In this document: piece after piece, positions 31,978 to 34,678 of the stretch | Layout: each line of letters opens with the position of its first letter | Position numbering within the stretch: position 1 is the first letter of the stretch | Program-made: the position numbers and the translations under genes | The notes under the pieces: model-generated | Told to the model about the DNA's origin: nothing | Database searches by the model: none | The model's input: the letters and a program-made list of their open reading frames with translations, nothing else | DNA from: an uncultured Dehalococcoidales bacterium | GTDB taxonomy: Bacteria; Chloroflexota; Dehalococcoidia; UBA1151; UBA1328 | Direction of reading: 5' to 3' | DNA: 34,678 nucleotides | Assembly (NCBI GenBank): GCA_905614375.1 | Contig: CAJQSP010000034.1 | Coordinates: 1 to 34,678, forward strand

Positions 31978-33423
31978 TCAGATCAGATTACAATACCAAT
32001 CCTGTCCTTGCTTGAACAGGTCGACTACTTCGTTACGTTGTGCATCCGTATAGAAGCGTCCTTTGGTTTTAACCCAGTTGATTCCTTCACCGATTTGATT
32101 GCTATAGAACTTCGCTGATTCGACGCTGGCTTCAGATTGGACTCCGGTGCCTCTTAGGTACACCGGACTTGTGTGCGCCCAGATCGGTTGATTAAACGAA
32201 TCTCTAGTACCTGAGCCCAGTCGGGCTCCTATCCAACCATCCGATTCCACAACCAAGTCGACTTCGACGTGACCTGTATTCACACCTTCGGGGAAATCGC
32301 GACGCGCAACCACTTTTCCGTTGAGTACGATCTCGACTCTTTCAACTGCATGATGTGAATTCCAATTGGCGCGAACCGGAATGCGTGTGCCCTTCTCGAC
32401 TTGGATCGTCTCACCCGGCTCTTGACCGGCAACCGATAAAAACAACGCGGGGCCGTTGGTGATAAAAGTTCGACCGGACCGAATGCCGTCAAGCCACGAT
32501 TCGTAGGCGAATCCGCCGTTAGTTTGCGAATAAACGCGATTGGCAGAACTAACGAACCAGTCAGAGCCGGTCGAAACCGGCATTTTTATTCCGGTATTAA
32601 GCATGTGGTACCAGTAGAGATATTCAATATCGGTCCAGAACGGATCGAACAGATTCATGGCGTGTACCTTGCCGAGAGCTGCCGCAACTGGAGCCTCCAT
32701 ACCTTGCCCGTTGTGACACCAGATAACGAGTCCATCTTGATCGTTCGCTTGATCGCATGCGTAGGTAAGCGGTGGGTAGTCGGGATCAAACTGATCGATT
32801 ATTAGGCCGCGGCTGATTGGATCGACCTGATTGCGAATGTTGAGCAACATCACGTGGCCATAACCGATTTTGAATGGATCGGATGGATCGTGATTGTGGC
32901 GAGTTTCTTCGCCGCTCTGAACGTGGTGGTGCGTGTCGGTGTATTCGGTGAGAACTCCCGGTGGGTACTTGTTGGTCGCGTAGTCGAGATCCCATCGCTT
33001 GAGGATCGATACGGCGGTCATTCGCAGGTCTTCGACTCGGGAGTCGTACGCCAACCGCCGGTCGGGGTTCGTTTCTTTTTCGTCGTAGTGGATGTGCGTA
33101 TTTCCGGGGTGCCAGCCGCGATCAGGAAGATCGGACCATCGTTCTAACTGGATATCGACCGACGAATCGGAAGAACCATCGACTTCGATTGTTCCTTCCC
33201 AAGGCGTGAATTCCGTTCCACGCTCGACAAGCACTCGGTGGTACCCATGAGTAGTATCGAGACTGAACTGACCGTTGCTATAAAAGAACGGTTCGCCCGA
33301 GCCAACTTTCCACATTGCGTCGGCGGGCGCTACGTTCTCGCCATTCGGAGCGAGGACTTGCACTCGTGCCTGAACGATTTCGCTTGTAGCAGCGTCTCTA
33401 ATTTCGCCAGTTATCTTGGGCAT
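31978..33423 (-). CDS. CehA/McbA-type metallohydrolase
   Basis: This 481-residue protein has an N-terminal transthyretin-like or carboxypeptidase-regulatory-like beta domain (residues about 4-95, ITGEIRDAATSEIVQARVQV) followed by a PHP-like metal-dependent hydrolase region. Likely ligands are H110 and H112 in GNTHIHYDE, the His-rich THHHVQSGEETRHNHD segment, WCHNGQG and STGSDWF. CehA and McbA cleave carbaryl-like carbamate esters, and relatives act on varied esters and amides. There is a C-terminal beta domain. The ATG at 33423 with AAGGA six bases upstream is preferred over one at 33447. No signal peptide is seen. The substrate is unknown. Confidence 0.82.
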   Translation of the reverse strand: MPKITGEIRDAATSEIVQARVQVLAPNGENVAPADAMWKVGSGEPFFYSNGQFSLDTTHGYHRVLVERGTEFTPWEGTIEVDGSSDSSVDIQLERWSDLPDRGWHPGNTHIHYDEKETNPDRRLAYDSRVEDLRMTAVSILKRWDLDYATNKYPPGVLTEYTDTHHHVQSGEETRHNHDPSDPFKIGYGHVMLLNIRNQVDPISRGLIIDQFDPDYPPLTYACDQANDQDGLVIWCHNGQGMEAPVAAALGKVHAMNLFDPFWTDIEYLYWYHMLNTGIKMPVSTGSDWFVSSANRVYSQTNGGFAYESWLDGIRSGRTFITNGPALFLSVAGQEPGETIQVEKGTRIPVRANWNSHHAVERVEIVLNGKVVARRDFPEGVNTGHVEVDLVVESDGWIGARLGSGTRDSFNQPIWAHTSPVYLRGTGVQSEASVESAKFYSNQIGEGINWVKTKGRFYTDAQRNEVVDLFKQGQDWYCNLI

Positions 33424-33593
33424 GATATTCCTTATTGGACTCGGCAACGTCGACGCTATCGACTCTAGTTGTCGTACTTACGATGCTCTTTGAGCCTTCG
33501 TCGGTCCGTGATCGTGCTACGTTAGCCGCAGCGCGCATATTCAGCAATAAGCTCAGAAGCTGCCAATCGGCGTCTGATTCGGAGAAATTAACA

Positions 33594-34073
33594 ATGGGAA
33601 CTGATTACGAAGGCGTAGTCGCCGCGATCGAAGATGTAGTCGAAGGTCCGATACCACCTCGGGTCGATGCATCGTTTGGACCAGGGATGATGCACATCGA
33701 GATCGACGATATCGTGATGCAGATGGGTCCGCCACCGTGGTCGAAGTTGTTGATCGAGGATGAGCGAAACCGAGGAACGCTGATTGCTTCAGCACCGGGT
33801 CACGGCAATCACGCTCACTGGCACAGCAATTTCGACGAATGGTGGTTCGTGATGGCGGGCAAGCTTCGATGGGAGTTGACCGGTGGGAAGATTATCAACG
33901 CTCAAAAAGGCGATATCGTCTGGATTCCTCGTGGCACGGTTCACCACATCGTAACTGAAGGCGACGAGATGAGTTTGCGATTCGCAGTTGCCATGCCGCC
34001 TGCTGTTCACATCTGGCAAGAAGAGTGCGAGAACTGTGATAAGACATGGGACAAGCGATCGGCTAGCGACTAG
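33594..34073 (+). CDS. Cupin-domain protein
   Basis: This 159-residue protein has a single cupin barrel: motif 1 HAHWHSNFDEWWFVMAGKLRW with ligands H75, H77 and E82, and motif 2 GDIVWIPRGTVHHIV with H117 or H118. The intact metal ligands suggest a dioxygenase or isomerase, or a small-molecule sensor. A C-terminal ECENCDKTW pair of cysteines is an extra feature. The ATG at 33594 has GGAG nine bases upstream; the frame extends further upstream without support. It is divergent from the CehA-like gene and its stop overlaps the end of uppP by four bases. Confidence 0.85.
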   Translation: MGTDYEGVVAAIEDVVEGPIPPRVDASFGPGMMHIEIDDIVMQMGPPPWSKLLIEDERNRGTLIASAPGHGNHAHWHSNFDEWWFVMAGKLRWELTGGKIINAQKGDIVWIPRGTVHHIVTEGDEMSLRFAVAMPPAVHIWQEECENCDKTWDKRSASD

Positions 34074-34678
34074 GCGCCGGCGGCTCGGGCGATGACCACG
34101 CCTATGCCGGCGATCAGGCAGTAGCCAATAAACGGTCGGAGTGATCCGTTCTTTAGCAACTTAATGAATCCGGCTATCACGAAATAGGCAGTGATAGCCG
34201 AGATTCCCGCTCCCAAAATCGCTGCGCCAAGATTAATATCGTCAGTCGAATCAAATGCGTCCTTCACAACAAGTACGCCTGCGCCAGCAATGGCGGGAGT
34301 TGCCAGTAACATCGAAAATCGTGCAGCTGATTCTCTAGTCAGTCCAATCGCCATTCCGGCGACCATCGTGACGCCTGAACGAGAAATTCCAGGGAAGGCA
34401 GCAAGAACCTGAATCAAACCAATGGTGAAGCCCTGTTGGACCTTGAGGGATTCAATCCTGATCGTCCTTTTATGGACGTACTTACCGAATAACTCACCGA
34501 TAATTAGAGCCCCCGCGGTCGCTATAAGCAACCAGCCGACTGCTGTCGGATTTCGAAAATAATTTTCAAGTGAATCTTTCATGAACGGGGCGATTACAAC
34601 TAGCGGAACTGTCCCCGCAACGATCAATGCAGCCAGTGTTCTCGCTCGAACAGTGCCATACGAATCATCGATTTCAAC
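34070..34678 (-). CDS. uppP: Undecaprenyl-diphosphatase, 5'-truncated by window
   Basis: The frame stays open to the right edge of the window, so the N-terminal part of this membrane enzyme is missing. UppP recycles the lipid carrier of cell-wall synthesis by removing a phosphate from undecaprenyl diphosphate. The signature FPGISRSGVTMVAGMAIGL followed by RFSMLLATPAIAGAG is present, with several hydrophobic helices before and after. The visible 203 residues correspond to roughly the last three-quarters of a 270-residue protein. It is convergent with the cupin gene, overlapping it by four bases with no terminator between them. Confidence 0.95.
   Translation of the reverse strand, partial: VEIDDSYGTVRARTLAALIVAGTVPLVVIAPFMKDSLENYFRNPTAVGWLLIATAGALIIGELFGKYVHKRTIRIESLKVQQGFTIGLIQVLAAFPGISRSGVTMVAGMAIGLTRESAARFSMLLATPAIAGAGVLVVKDAFDSTDDINLGAAILGAGISAITAYFVIAGFIKLLKNGSLRPFIGYCLIAGIGVVIARAAGA

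Noticed and set aside
1..34678. CRISPR arrays, insertion sequences, rRNA genes
   Set aside because: No regularly spaced repeats, no transposase and no rRNA-like stretch were seen on reading.

Overview
The window looks like a bacterial chromosome fragment of roughly 50% GC. The best fit is a marine member of the Chloroflexota of the SAR202 / Dehalococcoidia type. This is inferred from gene content: an ECF sigma factor paired with a zinc-less anti-sigma factor, several D-2-hydroxyacid dehydrogenase paralogues, MlrC, CehA and DapA-like catabolic enzymes, and a helicase-associated-repeat protein. No rRNA or single-copy marker settles the taxonomy.

Positions 1-4550 are the right-hand part of an integrated mobile element whose left end lies outside the window. 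A tyrosine recombinase (3187-4368) sits next to the 3' end of a tRNA-Lys gene (4476-4550), the usual insertion site for such elements. The recombinase and an upstream HTH protein are read rightward. A small excisionase-like HTH protein, a winged-helix replication-initiator-like protein and a DnaC/IstB-like ATPase are read leftward. The two arms meet in a 127-base control region with overlapping face-to-face promoters and repeated TGACA half-sites. This layout resembles phage-satellite and integrative elements. A 580-base stretch without a credible gene and a truncated helicase-associated-repeat protein lie at the far left.

Positions 4750-16739 carry chromosomal housekeeping genes. They begin with an amidohydrolase and a GMC oxidoreductase, then signal peptidase I, then an ECF sigma factor with its membrane anti-sigma factor and a SIMPL lipoprotein ending in a strong terminator. 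A compact run follows: dcd, ribD, ribE, ribBA, ribH and dinB. The rib genes give a complete riboflavin pathway apart from the phosphatase. ribD appears to start upstream of its first ATG and has a zinc-ligand Cys replaced by His.

Positions 16995-21375 hold a DapA-family aldolase/lyase, tandem tRNA-Gln(CTG) and tRNA-Glu(CTC) with a palindromic terminator, a large unrecognised protein, and a split ribbon-helix-helix gene next to a DUF4097 beta-repeat protein.

Positions 21378-34678 are a catabolic accessory region: amidase plus GYD-domain protein, a ThDP enzyme of the acetolactate synthase / oxalyl-CoA decarboxylase type, an M42-like peptidase, three consecutive D-2-hydroxyacid dehydrogenases, an M81 (MlrC) metallopeptidase, an orphan protein, a CehA/McbA-type metallohydrolase, a cupin, and the 3' part of uppP. 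Together these suggest turnover of varied amides and 2-hydroxy/2-oxo acids. Substrates cannot be read from the sequence.
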